Shown: positions 42,505 to 53,119 of the stretch, one piece after another | Layout: each line of letters starts with the position of its first letter | Position numbering within the stretch: the stretch's first letter is position 1 | Origin: Thermodesulfobacteriota bacterium | Lineage (GTDB): Bacteria; Desulfobacterota_D; UBA1144 | DNA length: 64,000 nucleotides | Assembly: GCA_030835345.1 (NCBI GenBank) | Contig: JAURPH010000008.1 | Coordinates: 23,547 to 87,546, forward strand | Direction: 5' to 3' | Program-made: the position numbers and the translations under genes | The notes under the pieces: generated by a model | What the model was told of the DNA's origin: nothing | Database searches by the model: none | The model's input: the letters and a program-made list of their open reading frames with translations, nothing else

Positions 42505-42933
42505 ATGAAAGTTTTATTTGTTAATGGGCCAAATTTAAATATGCTAGGAACTCGAGAAGAAGATGTATATGGGTCTCTGACTTTAGATCAAATTAACAAA
42601 AAAATTACATCCAAGGCAAATGAGTTAAAAATTAATACAGATTTTTTCCAATCAAATGTTGAAGGTAATTTAGTATCTAAAATTCAAGAATCATCTGATT
42701 TTGATTATATCGTTATAAATCCTGCAGCATTCACTCACACTAGTATTGCCATTAGAGATGCACTTTTATCCATAAAAGCTAAGTTTATAGAAGTACATCT
42801 TTCCAATATCTATAGTAGAGAAGATTTTAGACACAATTCTTATGTTTCATCAATTGCTATTGGAGTGATTTCAGGATTTGGGTTTCATGGATATTTAATG
42901 GCACTTGATTATATTTCAAGTCTTAAGGACTAA
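42505..42933 (+). CDS. aroQ: 3-dehydroquinate dehydratase type II
   Basis: VNGPNLNMLGTREEDVYGSLTLDQIN, INPAAFTHTSIAIRDAL, EVHLSNIYSREDFRHNSYVS. Confidence 0.97.
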   Translation: MKVLFVNGPNLNMLGTREEDVYGSLTLDQINKKITSKANELKINTDFFQSNVEGNLVSKIQESSDFDYIVINPAAFTHTSIAIRDALLSIKAKFIEVHLSNIYSREDFRHNSYVSSIAIGVISGFGFHGYLMALDYISSLKD

Positions 42934-42945
42934 CCATTAAAAAAA

Positions 42946-44640
42946 ATGAGAAAAATTTGGAGAAAACAAACTGTAAATAGTGAAATCGTTTCACAGCTAG
43001 CAAATGAAATAAAGAGCACTGAAATAATAGCAACTCTTCTGGTAAACAGGAATCTCGTAAATAAAGAACAAGTAGAGAATTTCTTTGTACCTACTTTAGA
43101 TAAATTACCTAATCCAATGTTGTTGTCTGGTATTGAATCTAGCATTAGTAGAATAATTGAGGCAATTCTTAAAAAAGAAAAAATTGCAGTATATGGAGAT
43201 TTTGACTGTGATGGGATTACATCAACATCTATACTGTATGGATTTCTCAAATCAATGGAAGCAAATGTAATATTTTATAATCCACATCGAATAGAAGAAG
43301 GGTACGGAATCAATTTTAAATCAATCGAAAAACTTGTAAATGATGGTGTTAGCTTAATTATATCTACAGATTGTGGGATTTCGGAGAATGAAGTAATTTT
43401 AAAATCAAAAGAACTTCCTGTTGATTTTATAATTACCGACCACCATACAGTTCCTGATGTATTACCGGAAGCATTTTCAATCATAAATCCTAAAATTAAG
43501 GAATGTAAATATCCATTTAAGGAAATTTGTGCAGCAGGAGTGGTCTTCAATTTAATTGTTGCACTAAGAACAAAATTAAGAGCGATTAGTTTTTTCAATG
43601 ATAGACCCGAGCCAAATTTAAGCAAATATTTAGATCTCGTTTCTATAGGTACTGTCGCTGATAGTATGCCAATCTTAGGAGTAAACAGAATTTTTGTTTA
43701 TAACGGTTTGAAGCAGATTGCAGCAACTGAAAGAAAAGGTTTAAAGTCTTTAATTGGAAAGCAGAAAGATAAATATTCAGTAAGAGATATCTCTTTTGGG
43801 ATTGCTCCTAAAATTAATGCTGCTGGAAGGGTAGGAAGTGCAACAGATGCAGTCAAGCTTTTAACATCTAACGATGAAGAAGTAGTTGGAAAATTAATAT
43901 CTATTATTGAAAAAAACAATTTAAAAAGACAAGAAATTCAAGAACAGGTTCTAAAAGAGGCTGAAAATATTGCCAAAGCTGAATTTATTAAAAATCCAAA
44001 AAGAAGTTCATTAGTCTTGTATTCTGATGGATGGCACCCTGGGGTAATTGGGATTATAGCTTCTAGAATTGTTAAACAATTTGGGGTTCCATGTGCTGTC
44101 TTGTCCTTAAATGATTCAATTGCCAAAGGTAGTCTGAGGACAGCAAACAATATAAATTTGTATACTATTTTGGAGAAATGCTCAGATTATTTAATTCAGT
44201 TTGGAGGTCACAGTGGAGCAGCGGGTGTTACAATTAATGAAGATTTAATTGAGGATTTTAAAAATAAATTTGAAACTTTGGTTGCTGAATATGATTTTGA
44301 TTCTGGTGAATTGATAGAATTAGAATCTGAAATCAATTTTGATAATATTAGAATCCAGCTAGTTAGAGAGATTGAGAAAATGGAACCATTTGGAAATGGA
44401 AACCCATATCCTATATTTTCTTCAAATAATGTAGTTATAAAGAATAAAAAAATAATTAAAGAAAAACACTTAGAGCTATTCCTGGAAAAGGATTTTATAC
44501 AACATAGAGCAATTTGGTTCAATTTTAGAAAACCATTACCAACAAGTAACAATGTAAATATTGCTTTTTCAATTCAAAAAGATTCTTATAGAGGCGGAGA
44601 CAGTATTGTTTTAAATATTGTAGATATTCAAGAGCCTTGA
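42946..44640 (+). CDS. recJ: Single-stranded-DNA exonuclease RecJ
   Basis: YGDFDCDGITSTSILYGFL, ITDHHTVPDVLPEA, IAPKINAAGRVGSATDAVKLL, FGGHSGAAG. Confidence 0.95.
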   Translation: MRKIWRKQTVNSEIVSQLANEIKSTEIIATLLVNRNLVNKEQVENFFVPTLDKLPNPMLLSGIESSISRIIEAILKKEKIAVYGDFDCDGITSTSILYGFLKSMEANVIFYNPHRIEEGYGINFKSIEKLVNDGVSLIISTDCGISENEVILKSKELPVDFIITDHHTVPDVLPEAFSIINPKIKECKYPFKEICAAGVVFNLIVALRTKLRAISFFNDRPEPNLSKYLDLVSIGTVADSMPILGVNRIFVYNGLKQIAATERKGLKSLIGKQKDKYSVRDISFGIAPKINAAGRVGSATDAVKLLTSNDEEVVGKLISIIEKNNLKRQEIQEQVLKEAENIAKAEFIKNPKRSSLVLYSDGWHPGVIGIIASRIVKQFGVPCAVLSLNDSIAKGSLRTANNINLYTILEKCSDYLIQFGGHSGAAGVTINEDLIEDFKNKFETLVAEYDFDSGELIELESEINFDNIRIQLVREIEKMEPFGNGNPYPIFSSNNVVIKNKKIIKEKHLELFLEKDFIQHRAIWFNFRKPLPTSNNVNIAFSIQKDSYRGGDSIVLNIVDIQEP

Positions 44641-44688
44641 CATTAAAAGCTATAGGGTACATAATCTCAAGAAATAGAGGTGTATTAA

Positions 44689-45282
44689 ATGAAATTTTAT
44701 AATTTTTTTATTATTTTATTGGCAGTGATTTTTATATCAACAATTGGAATTACTAAAGATACTGAGAATTTGGAGACTGATGAATATTCTTCAGTTGCAA
44801 AAGATGTTGATGATTCAAAAGAAGAGTCAAAGAAGTTTAATTATAATGAAACCTATGGTCCCGCACCTCTTTTTAGTATAGGTGGTGGTTTTGCTATAGC
44901 TCCTGGAGGATATAATTTAGATACAAAACTTGATATACCTTACAGAGATGATTTATATATTGGACCCCATGTGTATTATTCAAATAGTAGTGATGAGACC
45001 AATTTTGGTATAACAGGTAATGTGAAAAAAATTCTTGAGTCTGAAGATCCTAAATTTATTCCATCAATCGAAGCAGGTGTTGGGATTTTAGTTAGGGATG
45101 AGGACAATAATAATGATGACAATAGTTCCTACTTTTTGTTTCAAATTGGAGCAGGTGTTGATAGAGTTATTTCTGACAATTTAAGTGTTGGAATTCATCT
45201 TTATAATAACTATGCAACAGATTTTGATAATTCTACTCATCATTTAGCACTAGTTGCGGGATTGCAAATTCGTCTTTACTAG
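44689..45282 (+). CDS. Small outer-membrane beta-barrel-like protein
   Basis: 197 aa; N-terminal signal-like hydrophobic stretch; alternating aromatic/polar strands and terminal aromatic residue (...AGLQIRLY). Confidence 0.6.
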   Translation: MKFYNFFIILLAVIFISTIGITKDTENLETDEYSSVAKDVDDSKEESKKFNYNETYGPAPLFSIGGGFAIAPGGYNLDTKLDIPYRDDLYIGPHVYYSNSSDETNFGITGNVKKILESEDPKFIPSIEAGVGILVRDEDNNNDDNSSYFLFQIGAGVDRVISDNLSVGIHLYNNYATDFDNSTHHLALVAGLQIRLY

Positions 45283-45306
45283 TTTTAGCCCATAGGGGCA
45301 TCGACA

Positions 45307-46671
45307 ATGTCTTCTTCAAAGCCAAATAATATAATTGTTTTAGGATCGGGTGCCACTGGGGGGTACTTAGCTCAAGAATTATCGATAGAGAATAATGTCA
45401 TTTTAATTGATAAAGATATAACTAAAATCAATCAAATAAAAAACAGAGGCAATGTCGACATAATGGCAATAAATGGAGATGCTGCTGATTTAAATACATT
45501 TAATGATTTAGACTTAAATTCCATAAACTTTTTTATTGCTTGTACAAATGATGATCAACTTAATTTATTGACTGCTATGTATTTTGAAAGGATTCCTGGA
45601 ATCCAGACTTTAATAGTTCTAAAAGATAGTAAATATAAAGATTACCCTGGAAGATTAGGTTTTCCGGAAATTAAAACATTTTATCCAGGAGATATTGTTT
45701 CCGAAAAGATTGTTAACTTGTTTGAAACACCATATGCATGGGAAAACGACAAGATAGCAGATAAGAAGATTTTATTACTTAAAATAAAAATTGAAGAGTC
45801 AAGTTCATTGCTAGGCAAATCCATTTATTCACTTAATAAAACTGGAAAAAACAAATGGAAGTTTATAGCAGTAACTGAAGATGCACAATCCGAAAAACTT
45901 AATTATATTCAAGTTGATAATCCTTCCGTAAGACTTAAAAAGGACGATGTTGCACTTGTAGCAATTGTTGAAGAATATGAATCAGAATTTGAAAAAGAAT
46001 TTTTTGATGTTGATGATGCTGAACTAAAGAATATTTTTATTGTTGGTGAATCTTATATTTCTACTAATGTTGCTAAAAGACTATTAAAGAGAAATTGTAA
46101 TGTAAAAATTTTAGTCTCAGATAAAGCTAGAGCAAGAGAAATGTCAGAGTCTTTAAGTGGTGCTGAAATTATTTTTGGTGAGCCAACAAATAAAGATTTG
46201 TATACAGAACATGGTGTTGATGGTGGATGTGATTATTTTCTAGCATTAACAGAAAATGATGAAACAAATGTTTTGAGCGCATTGCTATCTAACAAGTTAA
46301 AGGCCAAGAATTCTTTAGTTGTTTATTCGAAATCCGAATATCAAAATATTATAAATAGTATAGGTGCCGAGAGAGAAGTTAATATTAAATATTCAGTAGC
46401 AGGTGAAATCAATTCTTATGTTATAAGAAAGAAATTTTCCCATGAAACTATCATTGATGAAAATACAAAAGTATTTGAATTTAAAGCAAAAAGGGATTTG
46501 GACTTTAATGGCTCTTCCTCAACCATTATTGCACTAGTTATGAGGGGAGCTAAGGAAGTAAGAATCATTACTGAGTTAGATGATAAAAAAATACTCAAAG
46601 ATGATTATGCAATTGTAGTCACATTAGATCAAGAAGCAGAGAAGAGTTTAGAGACTGTGATTTTAGAATGA
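45307..46671 (+). CDS. trkA: Trk potassium uptake regulatory protein TrkA
   Basis: Two RCK/TrkA_N-like halves (IIVLGSGATGGYLAQEL; IFIVGESYISTNVAKRL). Confidence 0.92.
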   Translation: MSSSKPNNIIVLGSGATGGYLAQELSIENNVILIDKDITKINQIKNRGNVDIMAINGDAADLNTFNDLDLNSINFFIACTNDDQLNLLTAMYFERIPGIQTLIVLKDSKYKDYPGRLGFPEIKTFYPGDIVSEKIVNLFETPYAWENDKIADKKILLLKIKIEESSSLLGKSIYSLNKTGKNKWKFIAVTEDAQSEKLNYIQVDNPSVRLKKDDVALVAIVEEYESEFEKEFFDVDDAELKNIFIVGESYISTNVAKRLLKRNCNVKILVSDKARAREMSESLSGAEIIFGEPTNKDLYTEHGVDGGCDYFLALTENDETNVLSALLSNKLKAKNSLVVYSKSEYQNIINSIGAEREVNIKYSVAGEINSYVIRKKFSHETIIDENTKVFEFKAKRDLDFNGSSSTIIALVMRGAKEVRIITELDDKKILKDDYAIVVTLDQEAEKSLETVILE

Positions 46672-48224
46672 ATATAGCAAAATCTTTTTATCTAACAAGT
46701 ATCTTTATAAGATATTATTCATATTTTTTATTGGTACCAATATTATCCATCCTTTTTACAGATTCAAATTTTGGAAGTATGAATCAGTCTAAGAATTTAA
46801 TACAGGCATACCCTTTCATGCTTTCCTCACTATTAACTTTTTTTTCTAGTGTAATTGTAAAAAAATTTTCTTATAGTGAGTCAATTCAGAATGATGAGTT
46901 GGGAAGAAAAGATGGTTTTTTAATAGCCTCGATAGTATGGATATTTGCAGGAATCTTTGGAGCGCTACCATATATTTTTTCATCTCTTTTATTACCATTT
47001 CAGGATACAATCAACTTAGTTCCAATTTTTGAAAATAATATAATTATTAATTCTTTCTTTGAGTCCGTATCAGGAATCACAACAACCGGTGCATCAGTAT
47101 TTACCAATTTTCCCTCTCTTGAGCACCATTCTATGCTTATATTTTGGCGATCTTTAACACAGTGGTTGGGTGGTATAGGGATAATTTTATTAGTTCTAAT
47201 AATTTTTCCAAGGATTTCTGTTGGCATAATGCAGATTGCATCCGATCAAGAGGGAACAGGCCCTCAAAAAGAAAGGATAACCCCAAGATTGTACCAAACA
47301 GGAATAACTTTGTTGGTTATATATGCAGTTATAACATTAATCTTATTCTTTTTACTATTTTTTATTGGCAACCTGAATTCTTTTGATTCAATTGTCCATT
47401 CTTTTAGTACAGTATCATCAGGCGGTTTTTCCAGTTACCCATTAAGCATAGAGACTTTAAACAATTTTTCTGTTGAAATGATAATTTTATGCTTTATGTT
47501 TTTGTCTGGAATTAGCTTTGCTATTTTTTATTTTGTTATAACGGGAAATTTACAGAAAATTTGGGAGAATTCAGAATTTAAAACTTTTGTCTTATTTAAT
47601 ATACTTCTTGTTTTTTCTTTAGTAGTAATTTTACAAAACCAATATAATTTTGAAACTATTATAGATTCTTTTAGATATGGATCGTTCCAGGCCTTGTCAA
47701 TTTCAACTGGTACAGGCTTTACTACATATAACTTTGATCAATGGCCAAGCCATGCAAAAATTTTATTATTAATTTTTTTAGTGATTGGGGGCTCTTCAGG
47801 TTCTACTACAGGAGGGATTAAAATTGTTAGAGTTTTAATCGTAGTTAAAAGAGTTTATCAAGAGATTAGATGTAGGATTAGTCCTAATGTTGTCTATACA
47901 GTTAAAATTAATAATAAATCTTTAGATGATGAGGTGGTAACTGGGGTTTTATCTTTTCTTTTTTTATTCATCTTTATTTGTGCTATCTCAATATTATTAA
48001 TTATCATTTTAGAGCCTAATATCACATCCTTATCAGCTGCATCAGCAGTGTTATCTTCAATTGCCAATGTCGGACCAGGGTTCGAACAAGTTAATGCACA
48101 TTCAAATTATTCAATTTTTTCTACTCCAACAAAAATTTTACTTTCTTTTTTGATGATGCTGGGAAGGCTTGAAATATTTACAATGATTGCATTATTTTTA
48201 CCTTCTTTTTGGAAGAAATATTAA
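46668..48224 (+). CDS. trkH: Trk potassium uptake protein TrkH
   Basis: 518 aa multi-TM; SVSGITTTGASVF, SISTGTGFTTYNF, GGSSGSTTGGIKIVR. Confidence 0.94.
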   Translation: MNIAKSFYLTSIFIRYYSYFLLVPILSILFTDSNFGSMNQSKNLIQAYPFMLSSLLTFFSSVIVKKFSYSESIQNDELGRKDGFLIASIVWIFAGIFGALPYIFSSLLLPFQDTINLVPIFENNIIINSFFESVSGITTTGASVFTNFPSLEHHSMLIFWRSLTQWLGGIGIILLVLIIFPRISVGIMQIASDQEGTGPQKERITPRLYQTGITLLVIYAVITLILFFLLFFIGNLNSFDSIVHSFSTVSSGGFSSYPLSIETLNNFSVEMIILCFMFLSGISFAIFYFVITGNLQKIWENSEFKTFVLFNILLVFSLVVILQNQYNFETIIDSFRYGSFQALSISTGTGFTTYNFDQWPSHAKILLLIFLVIGGSSGSTTGGIKIVRVLIVVKRVYQEIRCRISPNVVYTVKINNKSLDDEVVTGVLSFLFLFIFICAISILLIIILEPNITSLSAASAVLSSIANVGPGFEQVNAHSNYSIFSTPTKILLSFLMMLGRLEIFTMIALFLPSFWKKY

Positions 48225-48251
48225 TTTTTTTTGTGTTAAAATTCTATACCT

Positions 48252-49142
48252 ATGAGTGAAAACAATATTGTCTTAATTGGAAATTTTGATGGAGTTCATA
48301 TTGGGCATCAATCTTTGATTAATTTGGCACAAAAACTTTTAAAAAGTGAAGGCGGCAATATAGTTGTTATCACTTTTAAACCTCACCCTAGAGAAGTAAT
48401 TCTTGGGAAAAAAATTGATTTAATAATTCCATATGCTGAAAAAAGAAGGTTATTAAATTTGTATGGAGTAGATATTATTGATGAAATTGAATTCAACGAT
48501 TCAATGTTAAAAATGCCATCATTACAATTTGCAAATGATTTTATTATTAATAAATATGAACCATCTCACATAATTATAGGAGAAAATTTCAGATTTGGTC
48601 ATGAGGCCGCAGGAAATAGTAAGTTTTTAGAGGAAATCTCAAACAACAGGTATAAAGTTCATTCTTTAAATATTCAAAAAGTTGGCTCTTCACCAGTAAG
48701 TTCAACTTATATAAAACAGCTTTTGATTCAAGGTGATGTTAATAAAGTTAAAGATTTCTTAGGAAGAAACTATTCCATGAATGGTATTGTAGTTAAAGGT
48801 GAGCAGCGAGGAAGAGAAATTGGTTTTCCAACTACAAATTTAGAAACGGATTGGCAATTTTTTCCCAAGCCCGGTGTATATGCATCATATGTCGAAATTG
48901 ATAACAAAAAGCATGAAAGTATTACAAATATTGGCTTTAGGCCAACATTTGGAAATTTTAATTTACAGATTGAATCACATATATTTAATTTTAATCAACA
49001 AGTTTATGGTAAAAGTATAACAATTGAATTTTTGACCAGAATAAGAGACGAGAAAAAGTTTGAAACCGTCGAGAAACTTATAGAGAATATAAAGATGGAT
49101 GTAATTTTTGCAAAAAATTATTTTAAGGATTTGAATATATGA
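48252..49142 (+). CDS. ribF: Bifunctional riboflavin kinase/FAD synthetase
   Basis: IGNFDGVHIGHQSLI, GENFRFGHEAAGN, GREIGFPTTNLE. Confidence 0.95.
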   Translation: MSENNIVLIGNFDGVHIGHQSLINLAQKLLKSEGGNIVVITFKPHPREVILGKKIDLIIPYAEKRRLLNLYGVDIIDEIEFNDSMLKMPSLQFANDFIINKYEPSHIIIGENFRFGHEAAGNSKFLEEISNNRYKVHSLNIQKVGSSPVSSTYIKQLLIQGDVNKVKDFLGRNYSMNGIVVKGEQRGREIGFPTTNLETDWQFFPKPGVYASYVEIDNKKHESITNIGFRPTFGNFNLQIESHIFNFNQQVYGKSITIEFLTRIRDEKKFETVEKLIENIKMDVIFAKNYFKDLNI

Positions 49143-49981
49143 TATCAGGAAGCACAAAAGTATATACAGTAATTGGAAATCCAATAACACATAGCAAGTC
49201 GCCAAATATGCATAATGCTGCCTTTCAAAAACTAAAGATCAATGCATGTTATGTTCCTTTGGCACCGAATGTAAGCGAGGTTAAAAACATATGTGACTTA
49301 ATTAGAACCGGAGTCATATCAGGTTCTAATGTAACTATTCCATACAAAGAAGAAGTCATGAAATATGTAGATATCCTTTCTGAAGAGGCGAAGTTAATCG
49401 GTTCTGTAAATACACTTTATTCAAAAGATGGAAAGCTAATGGGTCATAACACTGATGGATTAGGATTTAGTAAATCATTATTTGAGGATAATGGTTTTAA
49501 TCCTAATGGTACAACAGCACTAATTTTGGGAGCTGGCGGAGCATCAAAGGCGATATGTTCTAAATTATGTTCTAATGGTGTTAAGGAGATATTCATTTTT
49601 GATATATTTAAAGATAAAGCAAATGAATTAAAAACACATTTAGATGGTTTTAATTTTACTTCTAAGGTTCAAATTATCGAGAATGATAATGTAGATGATA
49701 GATGTAAAGATTCAAACCTTATTGTGAATTGCACTCCAATTGGAATGAAAGACTCTGATCCTGAATTAATTAATTCAAACAGCATATCAAGTGATCAATG
49801 TGTTTATGATTTGATTTACTCACCACCATTAACAAAATTATTGTATACCGCGAAAAATAAAGGAGCTAAATATGTCAATGGTATGAACATGCTTGCATAT
49901 CAGGGTGCTGAAAGTTTCTCAATATGGGAAAATGTTAATCCACCTTATGAAATAATGTCAAAGGAGTTGTCGGGTGGATAA
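49139..49981 (+). CDS. aroE: Shikimate dehydrogenase
   Basis: VIGNPITHSKSPNMHNAAF, SNVTIPYKEEVM, LGAGGASKAIC. Confidence 0.96.
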   Translation: MISGSTKVYTVIGNPITHSKSPNMHNAAFQKLKINACYVPLAPNVSEVKNICDLIRTGVISGSNVTIPYKEEVMKYVDILSEEAKLIGSVNTLYSKDGKLMGHNTDGLGFSKSLFEDNGFNPNGTTALILGAGGASKAICSKLCSNGVKEIFIFDIFKDKANELKTHLDGFNFTSKVQIIENDNVDDRCKDSNLIVNCTPIGMKDSDPELINSNSISSDQCVYDLIYSPPLTKLLYTAKNKGAKYVNGMNMLAYQGAESFSIWENVNPPYEIMSKELSGG

Positions 49982-51299
49982 TTTTAATTGTTGGTATCAA
50001 AGTATTGAAAATTCAAACAATAAATATCCAATTGAAGAAATTCTTTATAGATGTCCTGAAACAAACAGCCTTCTAGAAGTTACACATGACTTAGAAGCTT
50101 TATCTAAATATGATTCAACATATTGGAAAGATCTTTTTGATTCAAGATATAGAAAACAAAATTGGCCTTATGGAAGTGGTGTTTGGGGAAAGAAAGAATG
50201 GGTCGTACCTTTTATAAAAGATGAAAACATTGTATCGATGTATGAAGGCGGAACTAATCTTTTTTGGGCAGAGAGATATGGGGCTCAAGTTGGTGTTCAA
50301 GATTTATGGATAAAAATGTGCGGAAATAGCCATACAGGTTCTTTTAAAGATTTAGGAATGACAGTCTTAGTTTCTGCTGTAAAACAATTAATTTCTAATG
50401 GGAAAGATATAAGTGCTGTTGCATGTGCCTCAACTGGAGATACATCAGCAGCCTTAAGTGCATATTGTGCTGCTGCAGGAATAAAATCGATAGTTTTTTT
50501 ACCCAGAAATAAAGTGTCTATAGCTCAGCTTGTTCAACCTCTTGCAAATGGTGCAACAGTTCTTTCAATAGATTCGGATTTTGATGGATGCATGAAAATT
50601 GTGCAAAAAGTTTGCGAAGAAAAAAATATTTATCTTGCAAATTCAATTAATTCTTTAAGAATTGAAGGTCAAAAAACCATAAGCATAGAATTGTGCCAAC
50701 AGTTTAATTGGGAAATTCCGGATTGGGTTATTATTCCAGGTGGGAATTTAGGGAATATATCCGCATTGGGTAAGGGTTTTTTAATGCTGAGAGATTTAGG
50801 TCTTATTAAAAAGTTGCCAAGACTTGTTTGCGCTCAAGCTGAAAATGCAAATCCTTTATATCTTAGTTATTTGAAGAATTTTGAAAATTTTGAATCAGTT
50901 AAAGCAAAAACTACTTTAGCTAATGCAATCCAAATAGGTGATCCAGTTAGTGTGAACAAAGCAATTAAAATACTTAAAGAATTTGATGGTATTGTTGAGC
51001 AAGCTTCAGAAGAGGAACTTGCTTCATCTACGGCTAAAGTAGATTTGACTGGCACATTTAATTGCCCGCATACTGGAGTCGCAATAACTGCATTTGAGAA
51101 GCTCGTGAAAAAAAATATCATAAAAAAGAATGATAAAGTTGTAATTATATCAACAGCACATGGACTTAAATTTGTAGATTCAAAGATCGATTATCATCTT
51201 GGTAATTTATCAGAGATTTCTTCAACCTTTTCTAATTTGCCGATTGATGTTGATAATTCAATCGATAAAGTTTTAAGTGTCTTGGACAAAAAATTATAA
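49974..51299 (+). CDS. thrC: Threonine synthase
   Basis: PLP lysine motif NSHTGSFKDLGMTV, ACASTGDTSAALSAYCAAAG, PGGNLGNISALGKG. Confidence 0.93.
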   Translation: MDNFNCWYQSIENSNNKYPIEEILYRCPETNSLLEVTHDLEALSKYDSTYWKDLFDSRYRKQNWPYGSGVWGKKEWVVPFIKDENIVSMYEGGTNLFWAERYGAQVGVQDLWIKMCGNSHTGSFKDLGMTVLVSAVKQLISNGKDISAVACASTGDTSAALSAYCAAAGIKSIVFLPRNKVSIAQLVQPLANGATVLSIDSDFDGCMKIVQKVCEEKNIYLANSINSLRIEGQKTISIELCQQFNWEIPDWVIIPGGNLGNISALGKGFLMLRDLGLIKKLPRLVCAQAENANPLYLSYLKNFENFESVKAKTTLANAIQIGDPVSVNKAIKILKEFDGIVEQASEEELASSTAKVDLTGTFNCPHTGVAITAFEKLVKKNIIKKNDKVVIISTAHGLKFVDSKIDYHLGNLSEISSTFSNLPIDVDNSIDKVLSVLDKKL

Positions 51300-51300
51300 A

Positions 51301-51936
51301 ATGAAAGATTTATTAAAAGGGCTTTACTTGATTACTGATGAGTCTTTAATTGATCAAAGTAGTTATTTTAGTTTAATAGAGACTCTTTTAGCTAACCATG
51401 TAGATATACTGCAATTAAGAATTAAAGATACTCCTGAAGATGAAGTGCTTTATAAGGCAAAAGAGCTAAGAAAGATTACTTCAAAATATAAAACATTATT
51501 TATAATTAATGACAATCTTAACATTGCATTAGAATCAGAAGCAGATGGTTTGCATATTGGGAAAACTGATCAAAGTTTCAATGATTGCCGTAGAGCTTTA
51601 GGAAAAGAAAAAGTTATAGGTGTATCATGCTATGGAGATTCAGATAGAGTAAAAAAATTTAAAGATTTAGGTGCAGACTATGTTGCGATTGGTACGCCAT
51701 ATTTCACTAAAACAAAGCCTGACAGGGAACCAACACCCTTTTCGTTGATGAAATCTATTATTAACCAACACCCCGATTATCCAATATTTGCTATTGGTGG
51801 TATTGAGGTAGCTAATGCTAGAGAAGTATTAGCAACTGGAGTAACTGGTATAGCAGTTATAAATGGAATCTTATCTTACGAGGACTCATCAGACAAAGTT
51901 AATCAATTTAATGAAATTTTAGAAAATTTTAGTTAG
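51301..51936 (+). CDS. thiE: Thiamine-phosphate synthase-like protein (ORF extends to 51277)
   Basis: GLYLITDESL, LQLRIKDT, LFIINDNLNIALESEADGLHIGKTDQ, FAIGGI. Confidence 0.9.
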   Translation: MKDLLKGLYLITDESLIDQSSYFSLIETLLANHVDILQLRIKDTPEDEVLYKAKELRKITSKYKTLFIINDNLNIALESEADGLHIGKTDQSFNDCRRALGKEKVIGVSCYGDSDRVKKFKDLGADYVAIGTPYFTKTKPDREPTPFSLMKSIINQHPDYPIFAIGGIEVANAREVLATGVTGIAVINGILSYEDSSDKVNQFNEILENFS

Positions 51937-52980
51937 TTCCTTACTAATTCTTTTTGTTCCATTTAACCTTTCGGATAAGCCATGACTTAGTATGGGTAAA
52001 GCAATTGTTGCATCACAATAACATTGAACAAGATCCCCTTGTGGATCTTCTTTCCCCCATGAAACTGCCTCTTCAAAAGTACAGCCAGAGAGACTACCCC
52101 ATTGCGGTGAATCGGTAGTTATTTGGATTGCATATTTATGGGGATAATAAGTCTCTGTCTCATCCATATCTTTCCTCAGTCTTCCATCATTTCTATTAGG
52201 GATTTTTCTGTCTTTATATAACAAGTCAGCAGTTACTGAAAATAATTGAATCCAATCTTTGGGGACCCCCCCGCCAATGTAGACAACCCCAGTTTCTTTA
52301 GAATGCTCAGCTAATGACATATATTCAGTATAATCCTTTATTGCATCGATTTTTAATTTAAAGTTTTTTGAATTTGCTATTAATGCAGCATCACCATATG
52401 GGCTATCAGCAAAAGCAGGACAAAAAATAGGCACATTATTTTTTGCAGCTATGGTAACAATAGACTCTATTCCTTTTGCTCCAAGCCAATCACCAAATAA
52501 TTTTAAGAATTCTCTAGATGAATAATTATAATTTTCATCTAAAGTCAAAATGAATTCAGCTATTAGCTCGGTCATATCAAGATATTCAGACTCATCTCCA
52601 AGAATGTCATAATATCTGTTATAACCCATCTCAAAAAGTTTAGGATCATTAGAGTTATGTGTGTGTTGTATATATGCCCCGCCCATTGCTTCAACTATAT
52701 CTTCTGATATATTTGCACCGGTTGGAATTAAGATATCAATATAATTATTTTCTAATAACCAGTTAATAATTTTCCATTGACCAGTAGTTGATAAAGAGGC
52801 TGCATATCCAAAAAGAATGGTAACATCTGGGTTTTTTATCATTTTTTCATAAACTGACACTGATTTTGCAAGATTTTTACCCTGAAATCCAGTATTTTCC
52901 ATTAATTCCAATAATTCTGAGATTTTTCTATCAGGTTTCACCTCAATAGCGGATACTTTTTTATTTTTATCAATTTTCAA
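51919..52980 (-). CDS. Deoxyhypusine synthase-like protein
   Basis: FCPAFADSPYGDAA, VVYIGGGVPKDW, FEEAVSWGKEDPQGDLVQCYCDATIALPIL: DHS-fold motifs including the conserved SWGK lysine. Confidence 0.85.
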   Translation of the reverse strand: MKIDKNKKVSAIEVKPDRKISELLELMENTGFQGKNLAKSVSVYEKMIKNPDVTILFGYAASLSTTGQWKIINWLLENNYIDILIPTGANISEDIVEAMGGAYIQHTHNSNDPKLFEMGYNRYYDILGDESEYLDMTELIAEFILTLDENYNYSSREFLKLFGDWLGAKGIESIVTIAAKNNVPIFCPAFADSPYGDAALIANSKNFKLKIDAIKDYTEYMSLAEHSKETGVVYIGGGVPKDWIQLFSVTADLLYKDRKIPNRNDGRLRKDMDETETYYPHKYAIQITTDSPQWGSLSGCTFEEAVSWGKEDPQGDLVQCYCDATIALPILSHGLSERLNGTKRISKELTKIF

Positions 52981-53037
52981 ATTTCATCCCTCAACTTCTT
53001 CGCTTTTAATTTGATATTAGTTTTTCATTAAACCAAT

Positions 53038-53065
53038 TTGACAAAAAGATTATATATCTCATAAT
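53038..53065 (+). promoter_or_regulatory. Putative sigma-70 promoter (TTGACA-N16-CATAAT)
   Basis: Hexamers upstream of the aminotransferase gene. Confidence 0.5.
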
Positions 53066-53119
53066 TTTTATTTCAATCAGTAATAATTGTTAATATTGAG
53101 AGGGCCCGGAGGTTTTATT

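Noticed and set aside
45283-45306. Short GCCC/GGGGC inverted repeat between the OMP and trkA
   Set aside because: Very short arms with a 3-nt loop and no T-tract; cannot be separated from chance.
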